From Bacteroidia bacterium (GTDB lineage Bacteria; Bacteroidota; Bacteroidia; B-17B0; Aurantibacillaceae): a stretch of DNA of 34,160 nt. Position numbers and translations under genes: made by a program. The notes beneath the pieces are model-generated. The model was not told the DNA's origin, did no database searches, and worked only from the letters and a program-made list of their open reading frames with translations. Numbering within the stretch: position 1 is the stretch's first letter; every line of letters starts with the position of its first letter. This document shows, piece after piece, positions 1 to 7,713 of the stretch. The stretch spans positions 1-34,160 of the forward strand of contig JALOMJ010000026.1 in NCBI GenBank assembly GCA_025455485.1. Reading direction: 5' to 3'.

Positions 1-195
1 GAAGCGGTTTTGGCAAATAAGGAAAAAACCAGCGGGGTAACGGTGCACTATGTAAACGAGGTGTACGATCAGGGGGAGATCATTTTACAAACCTCCTGTG
101 CTTTGAGTGAAAACGAAACGCTTGACAGTTTGAGTGCGAAAATCCGTCAACTTGAATTTGAAAGCCTGCCAAAGGCCATTGAAAAATTTCTTTGA
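1..195 (+). CDS. purN: Phosphoribosylglycinamide formyltransferase, C-terminal part (5' end outside window)
   Basis: The reading frame is open from the first base and ends with TGA at 193-195, giving the last 64 residues of a protein. The segment SGVTVHYVNEVYDQGEII matches the conserved tail of GAR transformylase, in which a G-x-T-V-H-x-V line is followed by an Asp-x-Gly-x-Ile turn; the closing helices (SLSAKIRQLEFESLPKAI) also fit. The family enzyme transfers a formyl group from 10-formyl-tetrahydrofolate to GAR in purine synthesis, in the cytoplasm. The catalytic N-terminal half lies upstream of the window, so activity cannot be judged. It converges on the ABM gene with one base between the stops. 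Confidence 0.85.
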   Translation, partial: EAVLANKEKTSGVTVHYVNEVYDQGEIILQTSCALSENETLDSLSAKIRQLEFESLPKAIEKFL

Positions 196-196
196 A

Positions 197-487
197 TTAG
201 TCCTTCCATTCCTGAAGCGTCCAGGCTTCGGGTTTGGCATTGAACAAGGCTTTGGTTGCAGCCCATACCCCAGCAAACAAGTCGGAATCTCTGTAGGCGT
301 TTAAGTCAGCTTCCTCATCCCAGATGCTAAACGTAAAAAACAAACAGGGGTTGTTTATATCCTGCAACAATTCAACGTGGTGGCATCCTTTGCGCGCTTT
401 GATTTTAGAGCAAGAGGTTTTAAAGATGAGTTTGAACTCTTCCACTTTATCAGCACGAAATTCCATTTTTACAATACGCTTAATCAT
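197..487 (-). CDS. ABM-domain protein (putative quinol monooxygenase type)
   Basis: A 96-residue protein with the single ferredoxin-like ABM fold: an opening beta strand (MIKRIVKMEFRADKVEEF), a middle segment with CHHVELLQD followed by a phenylalanine-rich strand (CLFFTFSIWDEEADLNAYRDS), and an amphipathic C-terminal helix. Family members are small dimeric cofactor-free monooxygenases or stress-related proteins; the substrate cannot be predicted. The ATG overlaps the end of the upstream DUF62 gene by 8 bases (480-487), so the two are probably translated in a coupled way. No signal peptide is visible, so it is likely cytoplasmic. Confidence 0.8.
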   Translation of the reverse strand: MIKRIVKMEFRADKVEEFKLIFKTSCSKIKARKGCHHVELLQDINNPCLFFTFSIWDEEADLNAYRDSDLFAGVWAATKALFNAKPEAWTLQEWKD

Positions 488-1298
488 GAATTTCTACCAT
501 TATGTTAAAATCAAAGGCCATGCCCAATTCTTTAGGGCATAGTAAACTATAGGCGCTTCCCCCGTTAATGGCCACTTCCAGGTGGTCTGAACTATTAAAG
601 AACACCACAAGAGCGCCGTGTTTCACATCATCGTAGGTTTGGCTGATTTTGGTGATGTGTTTTCCGGGAAAGGTGATGGAGAAGCTTTTTTTACCCACGG
701 CTTTTTCAAACACATCTTTTTTCAGATTGGTGATGAGGTTGCCAAAATCATCCACATAAATGGCTTTGCCTCTCAAAATATTGCCTTGCAGGTAACTTTC
801 AAAACGCGTGGCTTTGTAATACTCTTCCGTTGGGCTGGCAATGTCCTCCAAAGCTTTGTTCTCCAGCAAATGTACCGCGGCGTCAACAAAAACATCTTTC
901 ATAAAAAAATGCCGTTTGTGTTCTCCGCTGTAATAAATCTGATACACTTTTTCTTTGAAGCCCGCATCAATCAGACTGAATAAGCCATTATCGGGACTAA
1001 GAATATATTGGTTTTGATATTTGGTAATCAGGTAACGGGAGTTGTCGATTTCTCTTTGGTTGTTGAGCATGCTTTTTTCCTGAACAAATTTTATACCCAC
1101 CAGGTGAATGCTGTTCTCAGGAAAATGGGGCAGGGCATTTCTCAAAACATAAGCGGCATCTGAAATGTTGTTGTTACGAATCTCACAACTCAAATCAATG
1201 ATTTGCAAATCCTTTACCTTCGAAATCAAACCGGCTTTTACAATGGCCAGATAATGGTCGCGGTAGCCAAGATCAGTGGTAAGGGTAACAATACTCAT
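480..1298 (-). CDS. DUF62 family protein (S-adenosyl-L-methionine hydrolase / hydroxide adenosyltransferase-like), divergent
   Basis: A 272-residue protein opening with MSIVTLTTDLGYRDHYLA, the signature start of the DUF62/SAM hydroxide adenosyltransferase family. Later family landmarks are the LSPDNGLFSLI segment and the IYVDDFGNLITNL segment (near residues 185-200), the latter resembling the D-x-F-G-N-x-x-T-N line at the start of the C-terminal domain. Family members hydrolyse SAM to adenosine and methionine. Here the segment that normally reads VVDPGVG is VGIKFVQEK, and the usual F-H-G-R-D is F-F-M-K-D, so the Asp-Arg-His triad of characterised members seems absent. A TTG lies 9 bases upstream in frame, but it falls inside a -7 promoter box (1305-1312), so ATG at 1298 is preferred. 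The biochemical activity is uncertain. Confidence 0.8.
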   Translation of the reverse strand: MSIVTLTTDLGYRDHYLAIVKAGLISKVKDLQIIDLSCEIRNNNISDAAYVLRNALPHFPENSIHLVGIKFVQEKSMLNNQREIDNSRYLITKYQNQYILSPDNGLFSLIDAGFKEKVYQIYYSGEHKRHFFMKDVFVDAAVHLLENKALEDIASPTEEYYKATRFESYLQGNILRGKAIYVDDFGNLITNLKKDVFEKAVGKKSFSITFPGKHITKISQTYDDVKHGALVVFFNSSDHLEVAINGGSAYSLLCPKELGMAFDFNIMVEIHD

Positions 1299-1304
1299 GC
1301 TGTT

Positions 1305-1312
1305 CAAAAATA
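1305..1312 (-). promoter_or_regulatory. Bacteroidota -7 promoter box for the DUF62/ABM pair
   Basis: On the minus strand this reads TATTTTTG, matching TAnnTTTG. It lies only 6 bases upstream of the ATG at 1298, implying a very short leader or a leaderless transcript. No TTG was found at the usual -33 distance. Confidence 0.4.
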
Positions 1313-1397
1313 AATATTATTTATCCCGTTATTTTTTCTAAACTTCATCATAGATTAACAGGTTTATAAACATTCTTCTTTCTGCGAAAGCCATAAC

Positions 1398-2345
1398 ATG
1401 ACTGAAAAACTCTTTACCCTGGACAGTGTTGATCCGGTGGACATATACGGTATCAACGACGTTAAACTCAACATCATTAAAAAGTACTTTCCTAAACTGA
1501 AGCTGATTGCCCGGGGGTATTCCTTAAAAGTTATGGGGGAAACCAAAGAGATAGAACAGTTTACAAAAAAGCTGGATTTGCTGCTTGAACATTACCATAA
1601 AACCGGTTTACTCACTGACACCGTGATAGAACGTTTGCTGGGCCAAACGGGAGATAACCTGATTGAATCCAAAGAAGAGGCCGGAGGTACGGACATTATT
1701 GTGTTTGGAAACAATGGCCTGGTTATTAAAGCCCGAACTGAGAACCAAAAAAAGATGGTGAGTGCGCTCATCAAAAACGATATGCTGTTTGCCATTGGTC
1801 CTGCAGGAACCGGGAAAACCTATACCGCTGTGGCTTTGGCAGTGAAAGCCCTCAAAAATAAAGAAGTGAAACGCATCATTCTTACACGGCCTGCTGTGGA
1901 AGCCGGAGAAAACCTGGGTTTTTTGCCAGGTGACCTGAAAGAAAAACTGGACCCCTACATGCAGCCGCTTTACGATGCTTTATCGGACATGGTGCCCAAC
2001 GATAAACTTAACCAGTACATCGAGAACCGCGTGATTCAAATTGCCCCTTTGGCGTTTATGAGAGGAAGAACCTTAGACAATGCTTTTGTAATACTGGATG
2101 AAGCACAAAATACTACCGAAAGCCAAATGAAAATGTTTTTGACCCGCATGGGCGCCAACGCCAAGTTTATTGTTACCGGCGACGTAACGCAGGTGGATTT
2201 GCCGAGTAAACAGCCCAGTGGCTTGTTACAAGCGGTGCGCCTGCTCAAAAAAGTAGAGGGTATTGCCATGATAGAACTCGACAATTCTGATGTGATTCGT
2301 CACAAATTGGTGAGAAGCATCATTGAAAAGTACGAAAGCAAATAG
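1398..2345 (+). CDS. phoH: PhoH family ATPase
   Basis: A 315-residue protein with an N-terminal region of about 100 residues that includes a KH-like part (LKLIARGYSLKVMGETKEIE), then the PhoH ATPase domain. Walker A is GPAGTGKT at residues 134-141 and Walker B is ILDEAQ at 232-237; a sensor-like segment FIVTGDVTQVDLPS follows. This is the usual PhoL/YbeZ-type architecture and length. Family members are cytoplasmic NTPases linked to RNA metabolism and ribosome maturation; the exact role here is inferred. It is transcribed divergently from the DUF62 gene, with a 99-base gap in which I saw no clear promoter for phoH. It converges on the next minus-strand gene 30 bases downstream. Confidence 0.93.
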   Translation: MTEKLFTLDSVDPVDIYGINDVKLNIIKKYFPKLKLIARGYSLKVMGETKEIEQFTKKLDLLLEHYHKTGLLTDTVIERLLGQTGDNLIESKEEAGGTDIIVFGNNGLVIKARTENQKKMVSALIKNDMLFAIGPAGTGKTYTAVALAVKALKNKEVKRIILTRPAVEAGENLGFLPGDLKEKLDPYMQPLYDALSDMVPNDKLNQYIENRVIQIAPLAFMRGRTLDNAFVILDEAQNTTESQMKMFLTRMGANAKFIVTGDVTQVDLPSKQPSGLLQAVRLLKKVEGIAMIELDNSDVIRHKLVRSIIEKYESK

Positions 2346-2375
2346 CCGGCCCGGAAAAAGGTACCTTAAGGTAAT

Positions 2376-3368
2376 TTACCAACCCAACACCCAGGCAAAA
2401 ATTAATGGTGCTACAATGGTAGCGTCGCTTTCAACTATAAACTTAGGCGTGTTGATGTCCAACTTACCCCAGGTGATTTTTTCGTTGGGTACAGCGCCAG
2501 AATAAGAGCCGTAAGATGTAGTAGAATCTGAAATTTGGCAGAAGTACGACCAAAACGGAATGTTTTCCATTTCCATGTCCTGATAAAGCATAGGCACTAC
2601 ACAGATTGGAAAATCTCCGGCGATGCCACCACCAATTTGAAAAAAGCCAACTCCTTTTCCGGAGCTGTTTTTTACATACCAATCGGCCAGCCAGGCCATG
2701 TATTCGATGCCACTTTTCATGGTTGTGGCTTTAATTTCATTTTTTATGACGTAAGAAGCAAAGATGTTTCCCATCGTACTGTCTTCCCAGCCCGGAACCA
2801 CAATAGGCAGATTTTTTTCAGCAGCGGCCAGCATCCAACTATCTTTAGGATCAATTTCGTAATACTGTTTTAATTCTCCGCTCAACAATATTTTGTACAT
2901 AAATTCATGCGGAAAAAAACGCTGTCCGGCTGTATCGGCATCCTTCCATATTTTATGAATGTGTTTCTGAAGTCTTCTGAAAGCCTCTTCTTCGGGGATA
3001 CAGGTATCAGTAACACGGTTGTAATGATTTTCCAGTAAATCCCACTCGTCTTGAGGTGAAAGATCGCGGTAATTGGGCACGCGTTTGTAATGGCTGTGCG
3101 CCACCAGATTCATGATGTCTTCTTCAAGATTAGCACCGGTGCAGGAAATAATATCCACTTTGCCCTGGCGAATCATTTCAGCCAGCGACTTACCCAATTC
3201 AGCTGTACTCATGGCACCGGCCAGGGTCACCATCATTTTACCGCCTTCAGTGAGGTGTGTTTCGTAACCCTTTGCGGCATCTACCAGCGCTGCTGCATTA
3301 AAATGTTTGTAATGCTGAGCCACAAAATTTGAAATGGGACCCTTTGTGAGGATAGCGTGAGCTGCCAT
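2376..3368 (-). CDS. Deoxyhypusine synthase-like protein
   Basis: A 330-residue protein of the deoxyhypusine synthase fold. Family marks are the NAD-site-like strand MMVTLAGAMSTAELGKSLAEMI (residues 45-66), the DIISCTGANLEEDI segment (72-85), GFFQIGGGIAGDFP (241-254) and the C-terminal SGAVPNEKITWGK segment. Lys302 in WGK aligns with the lysine that forms the enzyme-substrate imine in eukaryotic DHS (Lys329 in human), so the chemistry of aminobutyl transfer from spermidine may be kept. Bacteria lack eIF5A, so the acceptor is probably another molecule, perhaps a polyamine as in homospermidine synthesis; this is inference. It is a single gene with its own -7 box at 3389-3396 and an approximately 14-base leader. 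Confidence 0.88.
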   Translation of the reverse strand: MAAHAILTKGPISNFVAQHYKHFNAAALVDAAKGYETHLTEGGKMMVTLAGAMSTAELGKSLAEMIRQGKVDIISCTGANLEEDIMNLVAHSHYKRVPNYRDLSPQDEWDLLENHYNRVTDTCIPEEEAFRRLQKHIHKIWKDADTAGQRFFPHEFMYKILLSGELKQYYEIDPKDSWMLAAAEKNLPIVVPGWEDSTMGNIFASYVIKNEIKATTMKSGIEYMAWLADWYVKNSSGKGVGFFQIGGGIAGDFPICVVPMLYQDMEMENIPFWSYFCQISDSTTSYGSYSGAVPNEKITWGKLDINTPKFIVESDATIVAPLIFAWVLGW

Positions 3369-3388
3369 AAATGAAAATTTTTAACGGG

Positions 3389-3396
3389 CAAAGATA
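3389..3396 (-). promoter_or_regulatory. -7 promoter box for the deoxyhypusine synthase-like gene
   Basis: The minus strand reads TATCTTTG followed by CCCG, a textbook Bacteroidota TAnnTTTG box, 20 bases before the ATG at 3368. A -33 TTG at the usual spacing is not evident. Confidence 0.55.
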
Positions 3397-3445
3397 AGTT
3401 TTTTACCGTGTCCGAACATGGTTTTTAGGAATAATGACAGAAGAG

Positions 3446-4156
3446 TTAAATAGCATTGAGTTGCTGAAGGTACTTATGTTTTAATCTGGAAAATCGGATA
3501 TCTTTGAACATGTGATCCAAATCAATGCGGATACCGATAGTGAAATAACCACCATCAATTCCTATGTTGGCATTTCGCTCCCAAACATAGCGGTAACCAC
3601 CGCCAAATTTAAGCCCAAACCAGGCGTGTGCCATGAATATGCACTTAATGCCTACTCCGGTAGGAATCATTGTTGAATGCACTTTTGTTTCAGGGCTTTC
3701 AGTTAAGGAGGCGGAATAACTGCCATAACCCAATTCAACAGGAAGTAAGACATCGAAAACCCTGCCTTTGTAAAGTTTATACTCATAAAACAGAGTGAAA
3801 TAGTTAATCTTATCAAATTGATACACCTTAATTTTGTTGGATTTAAACACAGGGAATTCGTTCAAAATATAATAACCCAAACCAAAAATGTGTTTGCCAT
3901 CGAGGGTAGTGCCGGCCCTGATGCCTACCAGACTTAAAAAGTTCTTAGTAACGTAAGCGTTTCTAAAATCAATGTTCAGATAAGGTTTGTATTTCTTATA
4001 ACGAAATAGCCGTGCACTATCCTGTTCAAATTTGAATGTTAAACTGTCTGAACGATGGTTTTTGGCTTGTGCCTGCAACGCAGAATAAGGTAACACTGAA
4101 ATCAGGAACGTCAGGAGAAATGGCAAGGGCATGAATTTGGAAAAATGCAGCAACAT
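3446..4156 (-). CDS. Secreted hypothetical protein, probable outer-membrane beta-barrel-like
   Basis: I do not recognise the family. About 236 residues. A signal peptide is clear (MPLPFLLTFLISVLPYSALQAQA, with cleavage likely after AQA), reachable from ATG at 4156 or from the internal ATG at 4132. The mature part is rich in alternating aromatic/glycine strands (ILNEFPVF, INYFTLFYEYKLYKG, VLLPVELGYGSYSASL, WFGLKFGGGYRYVW, GIDGGYFTIGIRIDL), which resembles a small beta-barrel or a porin-family-like outer-membrane protein. It lies 21 bases after the tyrosine phosphatase stop on the same strand, so the two are probably cotranscribed. An in-frame TTG at 4177 directly abuts that stop but gives a longer, less typical N-terminus. 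Confidence 0.6.
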   Translation of the reverse strand: MLLHFSKFMPLPFLLTFLISVLPYSALQAQAKNHRSDSLTFKFEQDSARLFRYKKYKPYLNIDFRNAYVTKNFLSLVGIRAGTTLDGKHIFGLGYYILNEFPVFKSNKIKVYQFDKINYFTLFYEYKLYKGRVFDVLLPVELGYGSYSASLTESPETKVHSTMIPTGVGIKCIFMAHAWFGLKFGGGYRYVWERNANIGIDGGYFTIGIRIDLDHMFKDIRFSRLKHKYLQQLNAI

Positions 4157-4177
4157 CAAACTTCGAAAGGTAAGCAA

Positions 4178-4654
4178 TTAATTTATTTTGCTCAATTCTC
4201 GGCACAAGGCGGTAATGCTTTTGTTCAATAATTGAAACACATTTTCAAAGTCTGTCTCTGTTCCAAAATAGGGGTCGGGTATTTCAATGTATTCCCCTTG
4301 TTTTTCGGGATGGGGAAGTAAACTTAATTTGTGCAAATGCTCTGATTTCAAATGGGCTTTTTGAATATCTAAAAGGTTGTTTCGGTCCATGGTAAAAATC
4401 TGGTCAAAGGCCTCAAGATCGTTTGGTTTAAACTGTCTGGCCCTTAAATACGAAATATCAAGTCCGTTTTTTAACGCATTAGCCCGGGTTCGGGCATCGG
4501 GCAGTTCACCATTATGGTAACCCGAGGTGCCTGCCGAGTCGAGTTCAAAATTCAAATTATATTCGGTTTGTATTTGCCTCATGAGCGCTTCTGCCAGAGG
4601 CGAGCGGCAAATGTTGCCTAAACAAACAAAAAGGAGTTTCTTTTTTTCTTTCAT
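4178..4654 (-). CDS. Low-molecular-weight protein-tyrosine phosphatase
   Basis: A 158-residue cytoplasmic enzyme of the usual LMW-PTP length. The phosphate-binding loop CLGNICRS begins at Cys11, with the catalytic C-x5-R motif ending at Arg17; the general-acid loop is DPYFG with Asp127. The family dephosphorylates phosphotyrosine, phosphoarginine or related substrates and often serves polysaccharide export (Wzb) or stress control (YwlE). No kinase partner is nearby, so the substrate is unknown. It starts just 11 bases after a strong hairpin (4665-4691) that ends the degP gene, so how it is transcribed is unclear; no -7 box was seen upstream. The secreted hypothetical at 3446-4156 follows on the same strand. 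Confidence 0.92.
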   Translation of the reverse strand: MKEKKKLLFVCLGNICRSPLAEALMRQIQTEYNLNFELDSAGTSGYHNGELPDARTRANALKNGLDISYLRARQFKPNDLEAFDQIFTMDRNNLLDIQKAHLKSEHLHKLSLLPHPEKQGEYIEIPDPYFGTETDFENVFQLLNKSITALCRELSKIN

Positions 4655-4655
4655 G

Positions 4656-4691
4656 TGAAAAATAAAAGAGCGGGTATTTATCCCGCTCTTT
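4656..4691 (-). terminator. Intrinsic terminator after degP
   Basis: A perfect 10-bp stem, AAAGAGCGGG (4665-4674) with CCCGCTCTTT (4682-4691), and a 7-base loop. On the minus strand the stem is followed by TATTTTTC. It sits 8 bases after the degP stop and 11 bases before the ATG of the phosphatase gene. Confidence 0.85.
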
Positions 4692-4699
4692 GGAGTGAA

Positions 4700-6163
4700 T
4701 TAAAGAATAAAACTGTAAGAGGCTCTGACCCCATTGGCATAATTGCCTTCAATGATAACTGTGCCTCTTTTGTTTTCAAGCGTTTGTTTGGCTTCTTCTG
4801 CCGAGCTCATTTTTTTTCTGTCAATGCTGGTGATTATAAAATTTTCACGGATACCTACCTGTGAAAATTTTCCGGCTTTTAATTTACTCACCCGAACGCC
4901 GTTTTCTAATCTGAATTTTGCGAGTTCTTCCGCTTCCATATCCTGAAACTCAACTCCCAACTCATCAACAGTAAATTTTTTAAGCTCTGACTTTTTTACC
5001 AGCCGCGTTGTGTTGTCGAGGGTTTTTAAGGTTACCGCCAGGCTGAGGTCTTTGTTATTTCTCACAACGTTTACATTAATTTTATCACCCGGCCTGTATC
5101 GACTCAACTGTTCCTGCAATTCGCTTACTGAAGACACAGAAACTTCCTGAACTTTAGTAATCACATCGCCTGCTTTCATGCCTGCGTCTTGTGCACTGCC
5201 ACCTTCGTTTAAACCACTAACGTAAACACCCTTGAGGCGTGAAATGTTTTTCTCGTTGGCAAATTTTGCATCAATGTCCTGAATGCTTACGCCCATGTAC
5301 GCCCTTTGTACGGCGCCAAATTCAACAAGGTCGCTGATAATCTTTTTTACAATGTTTACCGGAATGGCAAAGGAATAACCCTGATAAGCCCCGTTGTTGG
5401 AGGCTATGGCCGTGTTAATGCCTATTAACTCACCTTCGGTATTCACTAATGCGCCACCGCTATTACCGGGATTTACAGCGGCATCGGTTTGGATAAAACT
5501 TTCAATGGGTCTTTTGCTGTTATCCAATATGTTGTTTCTGCCTTTTGCAGAAATGATACCGGCAGTAACCGTACTGTTTAAGTTGAACGGATTGCCCACG
5601 GCTAAAACCCATTCTCCAATTTTTACCGCATCGCTGTTGCCGTAGATTAAAACAGGTAAATCTTTCTCTGAGATTTTAAGTAGGGCAATGTCGGTGCTGG
5701 CATCCGTACCAATGACTTCGGCGATATAAGTTCTTTTATCGTTTAATGTCACTTCTATTTTATCTGCCCCTGTAATAACATGGTTATTGGTAACAATGTA
5801 ACCATCGTCGCTGATAATGACCCCGCTGCCACTGCCCTGCATGATAAAGTTTTGTCCTCGTTTTTGGGGTCCAAAAAACCATTCAGCAAAAGGATCGTAG
5901 GCCAGATTGTTTACCTGCTCAGCAGTGGTTCGTATGTGCACTACCGCCGATAATGATTTTTCGGCTGCCAGGGTAAAATCCAAAAAACCTCCCGGGGAAG
6001 CAGTTGTTTTCTGTCCTGTGAAATGAAAAGTTTGTTGCGTGGAAGGTTTGGTTATTTGTTCAAAAGTGCCTTGTTTGTTATACATGTAATGCGTTGTTGC
6101 AAGAGCTATTAGCCCTCCCAGGAAGGCAATGCCCGCTGTAGAAACTGCTTTTTTCATATCCAT
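4700..6163 (-). CDS. degP: DegP/HtrA family periplasmic serine protease with two PDZ domains
   Basis: A 487-residue S1C protease. Residues 7-24 form a signal anchor or signal peptide. The trypsin-like domain carries His128 (TNNHV), Asp158 (STDIALLKI) and Ser235 in GNSGGA, so the full triad is present. PDZ1 spans about 285-382 and starts with YMGVSIQDID; PDZ2 spans about 398-475 and is more divergent. The length and order are those of Do/DegQ-type proteases, which degrade or refold misfolded envelope proteins. A -7 box at 6191-6198 gives it its own promoter, and a strong terminator follows at 4656-4691, so it looks monocistronic. The exact start base is uncertain by one position from my counting; the reading frame is MDMKKAVS. 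Confidence 0.93.
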   Translation of the reverse strand: MDMKKAVSTAGIAFLGGLIALATTHYMYNKQGTFEQITKPSTQQTFHFTGQKTTASPGGFLDFTLAAEKSLSAVVHIRTTAEQVNNLAYDPFAEWFFGPQKRGQNFIMQGSGSGVIISDDGYIVTNNHVITGADKIEVTLNDKRTYIAEVIGTDASTDIALLKISEKDLPVLIYGNSDAVKIGEWVLAVGNPFNLNSTVTAGIISAKGRNNILDNSKRPIESFIQTDAAVNPGNSGGALVNTEGELIGINTAIASNNGAYQGYSFAIPVNIVKKIISDLVEFGAVQRAYMGVSIQDIDAKFANEKNISRLKGVYVSGLNEGGSAQDAGMKAGDVITKVQEVSVSSVSELQEQLSRYRPGDKINVNVVRNNKDLSLAVTLKTLDNTTRLVKKSELKKFTVDELGVEFQDMEAEELAKFRLENGVRVSKLKAGKFSQVGIRENFIITSIDRKKMSSAEEAKQTLENKRGTVIIEGNYANGVRASYSFIL

Positions 6164-6190
6164 ATCTGTTTGTGTTTACAAGGGTTAACA

Positions 6191-6198
6191 CAAAAATA
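6191..6198 (-). promoter_or_regulatory. -7 promoter box for degP
   Basis: The minus strand reads TATTTTTGTG, matching TAnnTTTG, about 28 bases upstream of the degP start. No -33 TTG at the normal distance. Confidence 0.45.
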
Positions 6199-6277
6199 GT
6201 GCGCTTGTTATTTTGTCAGTTTCTTTTTAACAAAGCTTAACCGCAGCAAAAAATTGACTAAATTTATATTCCTTTTT

Positions 6278-6907
6278 ATGCGCTTCAAAAGAAAAATACC
6301 AAGTTTTATTTTTGGCTTGTCTATCGGATTGCTAGTTGGTCTCAGTTTTTTTGTCTTCAAAGTGAATGAAGTTTTTGACAAACTAAAAGAATCTGCAAAA
6401 GGCCAAATTACTGTCATTCAGCAGCCGGTAAAGAACGTGCCTGAAATTACAGCCAAGAAGCAAAACAATAAAGATCGGTTTAAGGTAAAGTATAAAAAGT
6501 CCGATAACCCCGTTTACCGCGAGGTGGACAGTTTAATTTCAAATGATCCGGATTTAAAGATTGCAAGAGAAGAATTGCAATCGACAAGAAACGTTAAACT
6601 GATTCATCTAGGCGATAGGAGTCAACCCGACACCTTGGCTGCCGCTTTGGCAGGGGTGTCAGAGGATAATGCAGAGATGTATTCTGTTGAGTTTTGGAAA
6701 ACACCATTAAACTCCAAAGGTTACCGCTTCACAAAAAAGAAGATTATGCTGTATGGCTTTTTTGATTTTGATAATGTCTTGGTTTACGAACTCAATGGTT
6801 ACCATTACGTAAAGGCGTCGGGGCTTGTTTACCGAGTTGTTTACAGTAGCGATTTTAAGGCGCTGGAACGCGTTGTTGACTCTGAACTCTTGGCAAAAAT
6901 TAATTAA
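6278..6907 (+). CDS. Membrane-anchored hypothetical protein at head of the dapF-mltG operon
   Basis: I do not recognise the family. From ATG 6278 the protein has 209 residues: a basic start (MRFKRKIPS), one transmembrane segment (FIFGLSIGLLVGLSFFVF), a charged and probably disordered linker, and a C-terminal soluble domain with the strands MYSVEFWKTPLN, KIMLYGFFDFDNVLVYELNGYHYVKASGLVYRV. The topology suggests a single-pass anchor with a periplasmic domain. A TTG 24 bases upstream is in frame but less likely. A near-consensus -7 box (TAAATTTA, 6259-6266) precedes it. dapF follows 4 bases after the stop, so it leads the operon 6278-11265. Confidence 0.65.
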   Translation: MRFKRKIPSFIFGLSIGLLVGLSFFVFKVNEVFDKLKESAKGQITVIQQPVKNVPEITAKKQNNKDRFKVKYKKSDNPVYREVDSLISNDPDLKIAREELQSTRNVKLIHLGDRSQPDTLAAALAGVSEDNAEMYSVEFWKTPLNSKGYRFTKKKIMLYGFFDFDNVLVYELNGYHYVKASGLVYRVVYSSDFKALERVVDSELLAKIN

Positions 6908-6911
6908 CACC

Positions 6912-7709
6912 ATGGTAGTGCAATTTCACAAATTCCAGGGAACCGGCAACGATTTTGTGATGTTGGATAACCGCAAAGGCCAATTACAGCTTACTGAAGC
7001 GCAGCTAAAGTTTTTGTGTTCACGTCGTTTTGGAATTGGGGCGGATGGTTTGATTCTGATTGAATTGGAGCCGGGTGCAGATTTTAAAATGGTTTATTAC
7101 AACAGCAACGGCAAACCCAGCAGCATGTGCGGAAATGGCGGCAGGTGCATTGTGGCTTACGCTAATCAACTTGGTATGATTCAGGATAAAACAAAATTTA
7201 TCGCCACCGATGGGCTGCATGAAGCGGTTTTGCTCCCCGATAACCTGGTTTCCCTGAAAATGGCTGATGTCCGTCTGGTAGAAAAGCACTCTGATTATTA
7301 TTTTCTCAACACCGGTTCTCCGCATGTGGTGAAGTTTACAGATTCACTTGAGCAATTTCCTGTAATTGAAGAAGCCAGAAAAATACGGTACAATGACCGG
7401 TTTACCGAGGCCGGTACCAACGTAAATTTTATCCAAAAGCACAACGATGCTTTGTTTGTTAGAACTTACGAAAGGGGGGTGGAGGACGAAACCTATTCTT
7501 GTGGCACCGGAGTGACTGCAGCGGCACTTGTTGCTTCTCTTGAAGGCTTGGCAACCTCAAAAAATTATTGTGATATTGCCACTCTTGGTGGAAAGCTCAA
7601 AGTGAGTTTCGAAAAAGTTCTGGATCAAAATTTTTACAACATATGGCTTACTGGCCCCGCTGAATTTGTTTTTAGAGGGGAAATAGAATTGCCGAAGCTA
7701 ATTGATTAA
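6912..7709 (+). CDS. dapF: Diaminopimelate epimerase
   Basis: A 265-residue cytoplasmic racemase that converts LL- to meso-diaminopimelate, the precursor of lysine and of peptidoglycan cross-links. The opening FHKFQGTGNDFVMLDNR is the family start. Both catalytic cysteines are present: Cys73 in MCGNGGRC and Cys197 in YSCGTGVTAAAL. The GIGADGL and GSPHVV segments also match. The frame is open further upstream within the previous gene, but ATG at 6912 gives the canonical N-terminus. Gaps of 4 bases on both sides put it firmly in an operon; mltG further down shares the cell-wall theme. Confidence 0.96.
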   Translation: MVVQFHKFQGTGNDFVMLDNRKGQLQLTEAQLKFLCSRRFGIGADGLILIELEPGADFKMVYYNSNGKPSSMCGNGGRCIVAYANQLGMIQDKTKFIATDGLHEAVLLPDNLVSLKMADVRLVEKHSDYYFLNTGSPHVVKFTDSLEQFPVIEEARKIRYNDRFTEAGTNVNFIQKHNDALFVRTYERGVEDETYSCGTGVTAAALVASLEGLATSKNYCDIATLGGKLKVSFEKVLDQNFYNIWLTGPAEFVFRGEIELPKLID

Positions 7710-7713
7710 TACA

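Noticed and set aside
1298-1307. TTG at 1307 as the start of the DUF62 gene
   Set aside because: It overlaps the -7 promoter box, and the family N-terminus fits ATG at 1298.
2346-2375. Palindromic pieces GGTACC and CCTTAAGG between phoH and the DHS-like gene
   Set aside because: They do not form one stable stem with a T tract on either strand, so a terminator is not supported.
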